Assembly: GCA_958295865.1 (NCBI GenBank)
Contig: CATQHF010000004.1
Span: forward strand, 186,001 to 250,000
DNA length: 64,000 bases
Direction: 5' to 3'
Origin: an uncultured Dehalococcoidia bacterium
GTDB lineage: Bacteria > Chloroflexota > Dehalococcoidia > Lucifugimonadales > JADFKI01
This document shows positions 25,192 through 35,337 of this stretch, one piece after another. The notes beneath the pieces are model-generated. The model ran no database searches. It was not told the origin of the DNA and saw nothing but the letters and a program-made list of their open reading frames with translations. Made by a program: the position numbers and the translations under genes. Position 1 is the stretch's first letter; every line of letters begins with the position of its first letter.

Positions 25192-27387
25192 TTGGCTACC
25201 ACAAGATTATCCTTACAGGCACCTAACGGTACCAGCACTGCCCTTGCTAGTGCACAGCAAAAGCACAAGCATGAATCCAGTCGACAAAAGGCTATCAAAA
25301 GCTTGACCGATGCGGTACAAGAGGGCCGCTTGGTAGGTGACCTCATTAGCATGGACTACGAGACGGCTGAAGTGCTTATCCACGATTCAATGAAGCGGGA
25401 AGTCGGCGGTATTCCGCATGGTTGCCTGCTCGTCGCCACAAGGATGCGCCCCGGTGTAGAACCGAAACTTGATGACTCCGACTCGGCATTCATTCTGTTG
25501 CGAGTACTTGGCTCTAGCAAGCTCCCAAACGACATCGAAATGCAGCAGAAGCGTTTGGACGCTGCCAAGCGAGCCTCTGAACAAGAAAATCCCCCGCTCA
25601 ATTATGATGAGGAGAACACAACTGACACCCTCACCCTACACCAAATGCGCTATGCGGGAGCACATTGCCGCATAGTAGGCACATTCTTCCCTAGGATAAA
25701 TCCAGATACGAGTATGCACGAAATCGTATTCGGCTCCGACATCGACAATTTTTATGCTGGGCAAGGCATGAAAATATACAAGCCGGCTGGAGAGGGATTG
25801 CGGCGCATAGTCAACTACACTCGAGGAGAAAATGCAGCCGAACCTCGCATAGAAATAGGACGCCTCCGTTACTCCGCCAGCAGCGACGACGAAAACGCGC
25901 CGGAATCCGTACCCGTAGAGATGACGAAAGCCGACATAATCGCCAAGCGTACCGCCCTGTTCGGCATGACTCGCACCGGAAAATCAAACACCGTCAAAAC
26001 GATTGCCGACGCAGTATTTCGGATGCGCTTGGGCGACTCTTCAATCCGCGTAGCGCAACTTATCATCGACCCGGAGGGCGAATACGCCAATGAAAACGCC
26101 CAAGATCAGGGTGCTATCCGCAATCTCAACAACATCTGTCCTTCCGTAAACGGCGACGCTGTCATTCACAGTTTCATCGAACGCGACGATGACCCGCACC
26201 GCCGTATTATGAAAGTCAACTTCTATGGCGGGCGCGTTCCACCATTCAAAAGTGTAAAAGCAGATTACGACCAAGTTCTCGCCAGCCTCTATGCCGGCAA
26301 AGAAATCCTCAACGACCGTCTGCAAACTGAATCTGGCAGTTACATACAAGCCTTCGTCTCGACGGACATCACCGCGCCAACTGGTGTGGAAAAAGACGGT
26401 ACTGGAACCCGCTACAAACGTGCCGTCTTTCTTTATTGCGCGATACTTCACGCTGCTGGCTTCAACCCGCCAGGCAATACTGTATCCGCTTATGATCTCT
26501 TCAGCGAAGACATTCGAAAAGCAATGACTCAAGATGACAACATGAGGCGATTTGCCTCCAAACTGGAAGGAAATGCCGTCCTGAACTGGGATGAAGCCAC
26601 TGACTTATGCAAGAGCTTGGCCGCTTGGAAAAAGGACAGCAATGGCAGCTACCGCCAGTTCAACACAAAATATCAGGACAAAGACGGCAGAAACTGGCAC
26701 GATGACCGCACCGACGGTTTGCTCCGCATTTTCGAAAATACCCGAGGCTTACAAGCCATGCGTGAATGCAGATCTTGGCACGGCGCAACGCAGAACCAAG
26801 AGGATCCCGTACAGAGAATTTTGAACGACTTGGCCGACGGACGGTTGGTAATCCTAGACCAAGCCTTGGGTAACCCCGAGATGAACCAGAAGTCGGCAGA
26901 GCAGATAATGTGGCGAATTTTTCAGCGACAGCAGCACAGCTTCGTCAATCCCGAAGTTGACGATGATGGCAACCTGCAAAAGCCGCCGCCTATCATCGTG
27001 TACGTTGAAGAAGCGCATACACTGCTGCCTAGAGGTGAAGAAAAGGACAATACTAAAATCTGGCCGCGCATTGCAAAGGAAGGCGCAAAGTTCAACATCG
27101 GGTTGGTCTATTCAACACAGGAACCTTCCTCGGTGCAAACCAACATCCTGACGAACACTGAGAACTGGTTTTTGTCCTACCTAAACAGCACTGATGAAAC
27201 CCGTCAGCTGGATAAGCACAATGACTTTGCCGATTTTACGCCCAGCATACGAAAGGCCAATGAGCCTGGCTTCGTCAGGGTAAGGACGCACTCCAACCCA
27301 TACACGCTGCCGGTACAGATACACCGATTCGAACCTCCGACACAACCGCAAGGTGACAATGGCTTCGCCAAGGATCGCCTTTTCTAG
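25192..27387 (+). CDS. HerA-like DNA-translocase ATPase (DUF87 family)
   Basis: This is a 731-residue ATPase of the HerA/FtsK superfamily, expected to form a hexameric ring that moves DNA. Residues 1-240 hold an N-terminal beta-rich (HAS-barrel-like) region. The Walker A GMTRTGKSN is at 258-266, DPEGEY at 293-298, the Walker B IIVYVEEAH at 601-609 and a sensor-like STQEPSSV at about 641-648. A long insert (about 330-540) separates the ATPase motifs. The TTG start is supported by GAGGAGAAAG 5-14 nt upstream. It is followed 17 bp later by a NurA-like nuclease, the standard HerA partner, and then by a DNA methyltransferase. Bacterial HerA-nuclease pairs commonly act in anti-phage defence or DNA end processing. 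Confidence 0.88.
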   Translation: MATTRLSLQAPNGTSTALASAQQKHKHESSRQKAIKSLTDAVQEGRLVGDLISMDYETAEVLIHDSMKREVGGIPHGCLLVATRMRPGVEPKLDDSDSAFILLRVLGSSKLPNDIEMQQKRLDAAKRASEQENPPLNYDEENTTDTLTLHQMRYAGAHCRIVGTFFPRINPDTSMHEIVFGSDIDNFYAGQGMKIYKPAGEGLRRIVNYTRGENAAEPRIEIGRLRYSASSDDENAPESVPVEMTKADIIAKRTALFGMTRTGKSNTVKTIADAVFRMRLGDSSIRVAQLIIDPEGEYANENAQDQGAIRNLNNICPSVNGDAVIHSFIERDDDPHRRIMKVNFYGGRVPPFKSVKADYDQVLASLYAGKEILNDRLQTESGSYIQAFVSTDITAPTGVEKDGTGTRYKRAVFLYCAILHAAGFNPPGNTVSAYDLFSEDIRKAMTQDDNMRRFASKLEGNAVLNWDEATDLCKSLAAWKKDSNGSYRQFNTKYQDKDGRNWHDDRTDGLLRIFENTRGLQAMRECRSWHGATQNQEDPVQRILNDLADGRLVILDQALGNPEMNQKSAEQIMWRIFQRQQHSFVNPEVDDDGNLQKPPPIIVYVEEAHTLLPRGEEKDNTKIWPRIAKEGAKFNIGLVYSTQEPSSVQTNILTNTENWFLSYLNSTDETRQLDKHNDFADFTPSIRKANEPGFVRVRTHSNPYTLPVQIHRFEPPTQPQGDNGFAKDRLF

Positions 27388-27404
27388 TCAGGAACATCGC
27401 AGAG

Positions 27405-28736
27405 ATGCCTTATCCGAACGAATTCGCCAGCGGTGAATCCCTACCCGGCTTGACCACGAGCCGAAGCGTGCTTGAGTTCCAAGGTGCCATCCATGTCAAA
27501 GATGCCAACGAACAGCACGATCTGCCGGACTGCGTCAACCCTGACCGCAGTCATGACAGAATAACCAGAGTCGTCGCCATCGATGGTTCTATCGTACCCA
27601 CCTCTGTACGAAACGGATACCCAGGCGCCGAAGCAGCTCTAATGCTGATTGCCGCAGTAGTCCTGGACTTGAAGGCAATCAAGAATCCCGCCCCAAAGTG
27701 GATTCCCCGCCCTAGTGAAATTCGACAATTGGAAGACTGCGACACCATTGACGCTGTTCTGCCCGGTTGCAACGTTAGCGAACGCGAGCGGCCCGGCGAC
27801 TCTCCCTCCCGTTTCTTCCGTCGTACAATCTATCAAACACTAAAAGGGTCGGTCGAGAAAGACCATGAATCTTTACTCGATACCCTGACTGCTATCACGA
27901 CTAATCGGCCGCCACAGAAAATCGCTTGCCCGGTCGAAGACTGCGACGAGCGAATTATCCCTCCGATTGGAGATGCGATTTGTCCTTGCTTCAGAAAGGA
28001 GACCATTTACCAGACCGATGTACTCGGCATCCATGAACGTTTCAACGAATCTGGGGCGAATGGTCAAGTGTACACTTTAGCTCAGCAAGTAACCGAACAA
28101 CTCACGCTGGTCAACATACTGCGCTACTGTGAACAAGCCGACAACCCTGAGTTCATACGGGACACCGCTTTCATCATGGACGGCCCGCTTGCCGTCTTTG
28201 GTAGTGCTGCTTGGCTGCACACATGGATACAACAAGAAGTCAAACGCATACACTGCAAATACGCTGATAAGGGCTATCCAGGTGTCCTGCTGATTGGCGT
28301 TGAGAAGACGGGCAACTTCGTCGAACATCTGAATCGGCTAGACTGGTCAGAGCGTGATGGTCCTCGCCAAGCCCTGAATAACGGTATCGCACTTGCCCCC
28401 ACAATGGAATACATAAATCGACACATAGTCCACCGACCGCCAAACTCTAACGACTTCGGCAGGCAAACCTACTATGGACGCAAAATCCTTTACAAAAACC
28501 GTAATGGTCAGCACTCGGTTATCACGACCCCAATAATTAACGAGTCAGGTGTCGACAAAAACTGCATCGACATAGATGCCTTCCCCAGATTGGGAGAAAT
28601 CCTTGACATCATGGACGAGCTATCGACATACCTTTACGAAGATGGATTTGCGCCTTTAGTCAGGGCTCACGCTCACGCCGCTATTCCACTGAAAAGTGGG
28701 GCAGAAATCCTGCGAAGGCTGTTCTCAAAATCATGA
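27405..28736 (+). CDS. NurA-domain nuclease with a putative zinc-ribbon insert
   Basis: This is a 443-residue protein with NurA nuclease features. VVAIDGSIVPT (Asp60) is the N-terminal metal-binding aspartate. AFIMDGPLAVFG (Asp259) and LLIGVEKTGNFVEHL follow, as in the RNase H-like NurA fold. Between them Cys175, Cys180, Cys193 and Cys195 form a probable zinc site. NurA proteins degrade DNA 5' to 3' when stimulated by HerA. The gene is 17 bp after the HerA stop and overlaps the methyltransferase by ATGA, so all three are made together. Confidence 0.82.
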   Translation: MPYPNEFASGESLPGLTTSRSVLEFQGAIHVKDANEQHDLPDCVNPDRSHDRITRVVAIDGSIVPTSVRNGYPGAEAALMLIAAVVLDLKAIKNPAPKWIPRPSEIRQLEDCDTIDAVLPGCNVSERERPGDSPSRFFRRTIYQTLKGSVEKDHESLLDTLTAITTNRPPQKIACPVEDCDERIIPPIGDAICPCFRKETIYQTDVLGIHERFNESGANGQVYTLAQQVTEQLTLVNILRYCEQADNPEFIRDTAFIMDGPLAVFGSAAWLHTWIQQEVKRIHCKYADKGYPGVLLIGVEKTGNFVEHLNRLDWSERDGPRQALNNGIALAPTMEYINRHIVHRPPNSNDFGRQTYYGRKILYKNRNGQHSVITTPIINESGVDKNCIDIDAFPRLGEILDIMDELSTYLYEDGFAPLVRAHAHAAIPLKSGAEILRRLFSKS

Positions 28737-29860
28737 GCGCACCACAACCTCTTGGCAAATACAGTACCGCAGAAAGCCGCTGGGCCGGCATAGGCCCTTA
28801 CTATGCCATGTTTCCTACCGCGTTCGCCGACGAGGTAGTGGCTGAATATACCAAGCCGGGTGATATAGTTCTTGACCCTTTCGCCGGACGAGGCACAGCG
28901 ATTTTCAGCGCCGCCGCGCAAGGCCGTCAGGCGATTGGCATAGAAATCAACCCCGTTGGTTATGTCTATGCCAACGCCAAGCTAAAACCCGGCGAACACG
29001 GCTCAGTAATCCAGCGATTGCATAGGTTGTCTGAATCCATGCCTATTCACCGGGAAATGGCAAAGAATTTGCCACCCTTTTTTCATCATTGCTACGCTCC
29101 GAAAGTGCGAGAATTCCTGCTCACTGCCCGTGCCACTCTCAACTGGCGGAAAAGCAAGATTGATAGAACAATTATGGCTCTCATACTTGTATCGCTTCAC
29201 GGCAAAAGAGGGCAATCGCTGTCCAATCAGATGCGCCAAATGACGGCTATGGCTCCCGACTACTCAGTCCGATGGTGGGCGGAGAAAAACCTCACGCCTC
29301 CAGACATTGATCCTATTTCTTTCATTGCCAAGCGCATCGAATGGCGTTATGTACACGGCAAACCCAGAATTGCTGATTCTACTGTCTATCTACACGATAG
29401 CATCAAGAAACTACCCTACTTGGCTCGTGATATTCAGGAAAACAGGCGGCACAAAGCCAAATTACTCGTGACTTCGCCCCCTTATTACAATGTCACGAAT
29501 TACTCCTACGACCAGTGGATAAGGCTATGGATGCTAGATGGACCAGAGCATCCAGGCAAGGATGGCAACCGTTATGGCGGCAAGTTCAGTAATCTGGACC
29601 GATACAGGCATCTGCTCAAACAAGTCTTCACCAGAGCCAAGCCCGTACTCGCTGATGATGCAATAATCTACATCAGAACCGATAGCAGAAAGGCTACTTT
29701 GGATACCACACGGGAAGCGCTGTTAGAGATTTACCCCGAGAAGTCCGTAGCCGAGAGACGCAGGCCTTTGGAACCTGAACGGCAACCCAAGCCATACAGC
29801 CGTGGCGGTGCTCCAAAGAAACCTAATTGCGAAATAGATCTCATCTTGACACCTCGTTAG
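28733..29860 (+). CDS. DNA methyltransferase (SPPY type, N4-cytosine or N6-adenine)
   Basis: This 375-residue protein has the SAM-binding motif I DPFAGRGT at 48-55 and the catalytic motif IV SPPYY at 248-252. The nearly 200 residues between them probably hold the target-recognition domain, an order like alpha-class enzymes. SPPY is common in N4-cytosine enzymes but also occurs in N6-adenine ones. It overlaps the NurA gene by 4 bp. It would mark host DNA so that the HerA-NurA pair can spare it, or could act in a modification-dependent pathway. Both are inferences. Confidence 0.85.
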   Translation: MSAPQPLGKYSTAESRWAGIGPYYAMFPTAFADEVVAEYTKPGDIVLDPFAGRGTAIFSAAAQGRQAIGIEINPVGYVYANAKLKPGEHGSVIQRLHRLSESMPIHREMAKNLPPFFHHCYAPKVREFLLTARATLNWRKSKIDRTIMALILVSLHGKRGQSLSNQMRQMTAMAPDYSVRWWAEKNLTPPDIDPISFIAKRIEWRYVHGKPRIADSTVYLHDSIKKLPYLARDIQENRRHKAKLLVTSPPYYNVTNYSYDQWIRLWMLDGPEHPGKDGNRYGGKFSNLDRYRHLLKQVFTRAKPVLADDAIIYIRTDSRKATLDTTREALLEIYPEKSVAERRRPLEPERQPKPYSRGGAPKKPNCEIDLILTPR

Positions 29861-30007
29861 CAAACGATAATATCTTCATTATCACGATACAGGTACTACA
29901 TTGCGCGCTTCCGAGGATTCATGACCATGCCGTTATAGCCGAGGGAAGATAGCAAAAAAATCGCAACCCCAGTAGTCAAGGCATTTTCAGGTCAACTTTC
30001 AAAGAAG

Positions 30008-30035
30008 TTTGACTATCGTCCAACAATAGTATAAA
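30008..30035 (+). promoter_or_regulatory. Putative sigma70 promoter
   Basis: TTTGAC (30008-30013) and TATAAA (30030-30035) are separated by 16 nt, just before the GTG start at 30060. Confidence 0.45.
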
Positions 30036-30059
30036 GTCCACCTCGTCGCGGATTCGCCT

Positions 30060-31385
30060 GTGTATGCGAGGCGCGCGTATCCCCTGTTCGCAGAGGTTGT
30101 GGTGAATGCCCTCGTACAGTCCAAGATACCTTGGCTGCTGTTGCCCTTGGCGCTGGTGATGCTGCGTCTGGTACTGAACGAACAGGACGCGCACAGCCTG
30201 GTATCGGACTCGGACATTCGCCTGCGAACCGAGTACGAGTATTATGAGCACGACCCGACTGTCAAGTTTCTGGCGCGGCTTGCGTTTGCCAACCGGGAGC
30301 GCGCCACGATAGAAAGCGTTACGCTTCAGGTCAGCGGCACGCAGTCTTTCAGCGCCGTCCTGCCCTTGTACGCCGGCGATTTCGATGTGTCCGGGCAATT
30401 GGGCGCGGGCATTCTGACCGGCAGAACGAGGCTCGACGGCATAAGTACGCCATTCCCGCGTGTGTACAAGGGCGCGCCAAGCGGCGGCGCAATCGAAATC
30501 GACGCGCTGTGGATGCCCGACATTGAGAGGGCAGCGGGCGGCGATTATACAGCGCAGCTCATCGTCCACATCGAAGACGCAGCCGAGCCGCTGTCCGGCG
30601 AAGAGGCGCATTTCACCATCAGGCATCTAACGCCCACGCCTACCTCAACCGCCATCAACACGCCCACTCCGCCCGTTACGCTGACGGCTACGCCCACGCC
30701 CACTGAGACCCCGAAGCCGACGCTCACCCCGACTCCCACGAGAACGGCAACGGCAACGCCGACAGCGACACCCACCGCTACCATAACGGCAACGCCGACG
30801 CTCACGCCGACGAGAACGGCAACACCCACCTCAACCGCTACCCTGACGCCAACGGCTACGCTGACACCTACCGCCACGCCCACGCCGACAGCGACGCCAA
30901 TACCCACCGCGACGCCTACGCCTACGCCAACCGCAACTCCGATGCCGACGCACACGCCCGCGCCAACTCAAACGCCGACAGCGACCGCAATACCGGCGCA
31001 GCCGCACACGCCAACCTCTACGCCGACATCAACGCCGCCGCCATTGCTCACGACGGTTCAGCAGTTGCCCCTGCTGCCAACGCCCGCCTTGCCGCAAGTG
31101 ATTGCGCCCGCGCCGCAAGCAGCGCCCGCGCCAACTCCGGGCGCGCCGCGTCAGGAACTGCGTATCATGCCCGCCAACCCGGAAAAGCCGATGATACTCA
31201 TCGTGGACGCCTACACGCCAACCCCCAAGACCGCAACGCCGGTGTCCACGCCCACGCCCGCCAACGATGCCGCAGCCGTTCAAGCCGACGAAGCGGCAAC
31301 GCCCCTTATGAGCGCAATCTTTGTAGCAATAGCCGTCGCGCTGGGACTGATTGCGCTGTCTTCCACCGCGATAGTGCGGCGCTAG
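30060..31385 (+). CDS. Thr/Pro-rich surface protein with C-terminal membrane anchor
   Basis: This 441-residue protein begins with a hydrophobic segment ([17 protein letters not shown]) that could be a signal anchor. A beta-rich domain follows (about 45-195). A long low-complexity region made of TPT, TAT and TATPTPT units covers about 195-335, with a Pro/Ala linker after it. The C-terminus is a membrane helix ([19 protein letters not shown]) followed by VRR. Such Thr/Pro stalks are typical of glycosylated cell-wall-spanning proteins. The start is a GTG. The repeat tract is likely to vary in length between strains. Confidence 0.75.
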   Translation: MYARRAYPLFAEVVVNALVQSKIPWLLLPLALVMLRLVLNEQDAHSLVSDSDIRLRTEYEYYEHDPTVKFLARLAFANRERATIESVTLQVSGTQSFSAVLPLYAGDFDVSGQLGAGILTGRTRLDGISTPFPRVYKGAPSGGAIEIDALWMPDIERAAGGDYTAQLIVHIEDAAEPLSGEEAHFTIRHLTPTPTSTAINTPTPPVTLTATPTPTETPKPTLTPTPTRTATATPTATPTATITATPTLTPTRTATPTSTATLTPTATLTPTATPTPTATPIPTATPTPTPTATPMPTHTPAPTQTPTATAIPAQPHTPTSTPTSTPPPLLTTVQQLPLLPTPALPQVIAPAPQAAPAPTPGAPRQELRIMPANPEKPMILIVDAYTPTPKTATPVSTPTPANDAAAVQADEAATPLMSAIFVAIAVALGLIALSSTAIVRR

Positions 31386-31455
31386 GGTGCGGCGTGTCCG
31401 ATGCTTGGCGCAGTTTCGGGAAGCGGCGAAATCGTGGCATCGCAACCCGACTAGC

Positions 31456-32736
31456 CTACGGCTGGCATATCTCGCGCAGCCGATCGAAGTAGTCGGGGAA
31501 TGTCTTCGACACGGTGTCCGGGTCGTTGATGGTGATGCTCGCATCGCCTAGCGCCGCCAGCGAGAAGCACATCGCCATGCGGTGGTCGTTGTAGGTGTCG
31601 ATTGTAGCAGGCCGTATTCGCGGCGGCGGCGTAATCTCGATGTAGTCCGCGCCCTCCACCACGCCCGCGCCCACCTTCCGCAGCTCCGTCGCCATCGCCG
31701 CCAGCCTGTCCGTCTCCTTGACGCGCCAGTTGTGCACATTGCGAATCGTCGTCTTGCCCTCGGCGAACAGCGCCGTAACCGCGACCGTCATCGCAGCGTC
31801 CGGAATGTGGTTCAGGTCGGCGTCTATCCCCGTCAGCGCGCCGCTCGAAATCTCGATCCAGTCCGCGCCGCTCGACACATTCGCGCCCATCTGTCGCAGC
31901 ACATCGGCGTGCGCTATGTCGCCCTGAATGCTGTCGCCGCCCACGCCGTTCACGCGCACGGGCCCCCCGCCTATCGCCGCCGCCGATAGGAAGTACGACG
32001 CCGATGACGCGTCGCCCTCGACCAGTATGCTGCCCGGCGATTCGTAGCGCTGGCCGCCCGGCAGCCGAAACCACTCGTAGCCGCCGCGCTCCACTTGGAT
32101 GCCGAAGCGGTGCATCACATCAATCGTCATGTCGATGTACGGCTTGGATACCAGTTCGCCCTCCACCTCTATCGTCAGCGGCGCGAGCGACATAGGCGCT
32201 GCCATCAGCATGCCCGTGAGATACTGGCTGGATATGTTGCCCCGAATGCTGACGCTGCCGCCCGTCAACCCGCGCGCCATAATCTCCAGCGGCGGACACC
32301 CCGGCGTGTCCGCGTACTCAATCCGCGCGCCCACCTGCCGCAATGCGTCGACCAGATCGCCGATTGGCCGTTCCAGCATGCGCGGTTCGCCCGTCAGCGT
32401 GTAGCGTCCGTTGCCCGCGCAGATAGCGGCGCAGAGCGAGCGCATCGTCGTCCCCGAATTGCCGAGAAACAGCGTCGCCTCGCTGTCGGGAAATGCGCCG
32501 CCAAGCCCCGTAACATCGCAGTACGCGCCATCGTCCGAGTGCTTGATGCCCGCGCCCAGCGTGCTCAGCGCGTTCAGCATGTGGCTGGTGTCGTCGCACT
32601 CCAGCAGATTGCGAACCCGCGTCGTCCCCCGCGCCAGCGCCGCCAGCAGCAGTACGCGATTGGACATGCTCTTGGAGCCGGGAAGCCGTATCTCGCCCTG
32701 CACCCTGCGAATCGGCTGTAATGTGAGCTGTTTCAT
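31456..32736 (-). CDS. aroA: 3-phosphoshikimate 1-carboxyvinyltransferase (EPSP synthase)
   Basis: This 426-residue enzyme joins phosphoenolpyruvate and shikimate 3-phosphate in the shikimate pathway. The signatures [10 protein letters not shown] at the N-terminus and [13 protein letters not shown] are both present. [19 protein letters not shown] [10 protein letters not shown] and the C-terminal [13 protein letters not shown] also match. I chose the ATG at 32736, preceded by GAAGGTGGA, over a longer upstream frame. It is the last gene of a leftward run that begins at 36897. Confidence 0.95.
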   Translation of the reverse strand: MKQLTLQPIRRVQGEIRLPGSKSMSNRVLLLAALARGTTRVRNLLECDDTSHMLNALSTLGAGIKHSDDGAYCDVTGLGGAFPDSEATLFLGNSGTTMRSLCAAICAGNGRYTLTGEPRMLERPIGDLVDALRQVGARIEYADTPGCPPLEIMARGLTGGSVSIRGNISSQYLTGMLMAAPMSLAPLTIEVEGELVSKPYIDMTIDVMHRFGIQVERGGYEWFRLPGGQRYESPGSILVEGDASSASYFLSAAAIGGGPVRVNGVGGDSIQGDIAHADVLRQMGANVSSGADWIEISSGALTGIDADLNHIPDAAMTVAVTALFAEGKTTIRNVHNWRVKETDRLAAMATELRKVGAGVVEGADYIEITPPPRIRPATIDTYNDHRMAMCFSLAALGDASITINDPDTVSKTFPDYFDRLREICQP

Positions 32737-32778
32737 GGAGTCCACCTTCTTTTGCGCCAGTATCTTCTCATTCAACAA

Positions 32779-33912
32779 TTATAGCCGAGCGCGAAAATCT
32801 TTGCTGCGACGCAGCAGGTAAATCTGCGGCGTGATGTAGCCGCCGCTGTGCGGCAGGCTGACTGGAATTGCCGCATGCGTCTCCCAGCGGCGAACTTCGT
32901 GGAGCGCGGCAAGCAGCGCGCGCCTGCCGGTCGTAATCACCACCAGCGAGGCATTCGCGGCGGCTACCCTATCCGCTTCCGCCAATGTAGCGCGATACAA
33001 AGCCGCGATGTCGCCGCTCCCTTTGAGCATGCCGTAAGGCAAGTCCGCCGTTATGGTATCCATGGATGCGTCGGGCAGCGGCAGCCTGCCGCAGTCGCCT
33101 AGCGCGAGCGACACCGACGAGCGATGACCCGCCGCGCGCAGGTTGGCATCGGCGTATTGCAGAGCCGTTGCGTCGATGTCCACGCCCGTTACGCTCTGCG
33201 CCTTGCCCATGCCCAACCGCTCCACCATCAGCGTGCCGGAACCGCAGCACATATTCAGCATCCGCTCAGTCGGGCGCGTGCCGCCGAGCGACGCCATGAC
33301 GCTTGCGACGGTCGCATTCAGCGCGCCGGGCATGTCGCGCACGCGCCATCTGCGCGCCGACAGCGGCATCGCGCCCGTGCGTATCAGCGCCTGCCAGCCG
33401 CCTTCAGCGCCGCGCCGCACCGCAACTTGCAGATGAGCCGCGCTATCCGTCGCCTCCAGCTCGGTTGCAGCCGCAATCTCACTTCGCAGCCGCATGAACA
33501 CGCCCGAACCCGCGCCCGCCGCCGCGATGCGAAAAGTCCGGAAGCTACCGGCAGGGCGCGCATCCATTACTGAGCGGATTGCGGCGAGCAGGCGCGTCAG
33601 ATGCTGGTGTCCTAGCAGCGCGCGCGGACGCGGCACCGCGAAATCTTCGACCCTGTGAACGGCGGTAATCGTCCTGAATTCATCGAAGCGCCGTATGCTG
33701 CCGTCATAGAGCAGCGTGACGCGCCCATCGCCCGCGCCGCCTTCAAGCTGCGCCGCCTTGCCCAGCCGTCGCCGTATCTCCCGACGCGCGTACTCCTCCA
33801 GCCCCTTCACGACTTCCACCTCATATCGCTGTGAAGGATTGGCGCGCGGCGGCGGTTCGCGCCTGACGGCTGACCTCGGCGCGCGGCGGCGGCGCGGCGG
33901 CTTGCGGCTCAT
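32779..33912 (-). CDS. THUMP-type RNA (guanine-N2) methyltransferase-like protein
   Basis: This is a 377-residue SAM-dependent methyltransferase. A basic N-terminus and a ferredoxin-like/THUMP-like region (about 25-190) precede the catalytic domain. That domain has LNMCCGSGTLMVE (motif I), GVDIDATALQYADANL and the ADLPYG motif IV. This arrangement matches the Trm14/TrmN/RlmL group that modifies tRNA or rRNA. It overlaps the DUF1537 gene by ATGA. The exact RNA target is unknown. Confidence 0.8.
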   Translation of the reverse strand: MSRKPPRRRRAPRSAVRREPPPRANPSQRYEVEVVKGLEEYARREIRRRLGKAAQLEGGAGDGRVTLLYDGSIRRFDEFRTITAVHRVEDFAVPRPRALLGHQHLTRLLAAIRSVMDARPAGSFRTFRIAAAGAGSGVFMRLRSEIAAATELEATDSAAHLQVAVRRGAEGGWQALIRTGAMPLSARRWRVRDMPGALNATVASVMASLGGTRPTERMLNMCCGSGTLMVERLGMGKAQSVTGVDIDATALQYADANLRAAGHRSSVSLALGDCGRLPLPDASMDTITADLPYGMLKGSGDIAALYRATLAEADRVAAANASLVVITTGRRALLAALHEVRRWETHAAIPVSLPHSGGYITPQIYLLRRSKDFRARL

Positions 33913-35324
33913 CTGCCGTCCAGCCTTGTCACGAGCTGCGTCAGCGCATCCTCACCGCCCACATTGCCCGGGAAGATGACGCACGCCATGCCGGGATGCC
34001 GCGCCTCCTCGCCCAGCATCCACACAGGCACGCCCGGAGATGCCTGCCCCGGCGACCAAGCCCTGCGTACTTGCAGCGCATTCGTGGCGACGATACCCGA
34101 TGTCGCGCCGCCCTTGACCAGGATGTAGCGATGCCTAACTCCGACACCGGCGACAATCTCCGCCAACGCCTGCGATACCTGATGACCGATGGCTAGGTTG
34201 TAGTCCGCGCTATGCCCCCGCACGACCGCGCGGCTCGTATAGACGACGGCATTGCCGCCCGACAGCAGCGCATCTTCGGCTGCATTTACCACACGCTCTA
34301 TCTCCACCTGCCGCGTATCGTTGGACAGCAGGCGCGCTACCTGCGCCTCTATCCCTGTCGCATCGGTGTTCGCCAGCAGGTGGTTGAGCTGCCGCGTGGT
34401 GCGCGGCACATGCGAACCCACGACGATGAGCGCGCCGCCGTCTCCGGTTGCGCCGAGTTCCTCAGGCGTCAGCAGCGCGCGCTCCGACTGCCCCAGCAGC
34501 GCCTTGATGAACGAGGCGGCGGCGCGAAACAGAAAGCGCCTGCCGCTCGCCTCCACTTGCAGAAGCCCCTGAACGAACACCTCCATGTCTCTGTTGCTCG
34601 CGCCGTTCACCACGCACACGCCGCCGATGGGCAGCGCGGACAGCGTCTCCACGACGCGCGAAGGACCGCCGAGCCGCAAATCCTCGATGGACACGCTCAC
34701 AACCGAGTCGGCAGCCACTTTGCCCTTGCTCTTTTCCTCGACCCACTGCCGCAAGTCCGACGCCGCGAACCCAAACGCCGCATCTCGCGCGAATTCGGTC
34801 TCGCCAACGGGAATGAGCCACTCCGCATCCGCGACATACTGCGTATCGTCGATGGTGTAGCGCCCGCCCTCGAGGAACAGCGGCGCGATAATCCATCCGT
34901 CCGGCTTCTGTGGCAGCGCATCCTCTATCGCATGCATTTCAATCGGAAAGTGGCCTCGCAGCGTGGAGTCGAGGCGGCTGACGATGGTGAAGTCCACGCC
35001 CGTCTGTCGCGCCGCCTCCGATATGTTGCGCGCGATGAATGTGTTGACCGCCTGCGCCTGCGCTGACGGCATGCCGCGCGAATTCGTCACCACGAAGAAC
35101 GCGCGCTCATCAGCCGCAAGCTCAGCGCGCAGCCCGTCCACGGACCAGTCCATCAGCACCGCGATGTCGTGGACGCTCTGCGTGCCCATCACATCGTCAT
35201 CCAGGATAACGATCTTTCTGCCCGACGCCCGCAGCGCGGCGTCTATATGCGGCATCGGGTCATGCTCCCACTGCGGCGGCAGGCTGCGAAGCGTTTCTTC
35301 AAGGGGCAGACGCTGCGATTGCAA
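33909..35324 (-). CDS. Four-carbon acid sugar kinase family protein (DUF1537)
   Basis: This 471-residue protein matches the DUF1537 (OtnK/DtnK) kinases, which phosphorylate four-carbon acid sugars. Near the N-terminus LPPQWEHDPMPHIDAAL is followed by KIVILDDDVMGTQ, the family's sugar-binding region. VSRLDSTLRGHFP and the C-terminal ATP-binding segment KGGATSG are also present. I suggest the TTG at 35324, which keeps the family N-terminus and starts just after the stop of the upstream deacylase gene; a TTG at 35336 is an alternative. Confidence 0.85.
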   Translation of the reverse strand: MQSQRLPLEETLRSLPPQWEHDPMPHIDAALRASGRKIVILDDDVMGTQSVHDIAVLMDWSVDGLRAELAADERAFFVVTNSRGMPSAQAQAVNTFIARNISEAARQTGVDFTIVSRLDSTLRGHFPIEMHAIEDALPQKPDGWIIAPLFLEGGRYTIDDTQYVADAEWLIPVGETEFARDAAFGFAASDLRQWVEEKSKGKVAADSVVSVSIEDLRLGGPSRVVETLSALPIGGVCVVNGASNRDMEVFVQGLLQVEASGRRFLFRAAASFIKALLGQSERALLTPEELGATGDGGALIVVGSHVPRTTRQLNHLLANTDATGIEAQVARLLSNDTRQVEIERVVNAAEDALLSGGNAVVYTSRAVVRGHSADYNLAIGHQVSQALAEIVAGVGVRHRYILVKGGATSGIVATNALQVRRAWSPGQASPGVPVWMLGEEARHPGMACVIFPGNVGGEDALTQLVTRLDGR

Positions 35325-35337
35325 ATGTCCACACAAC

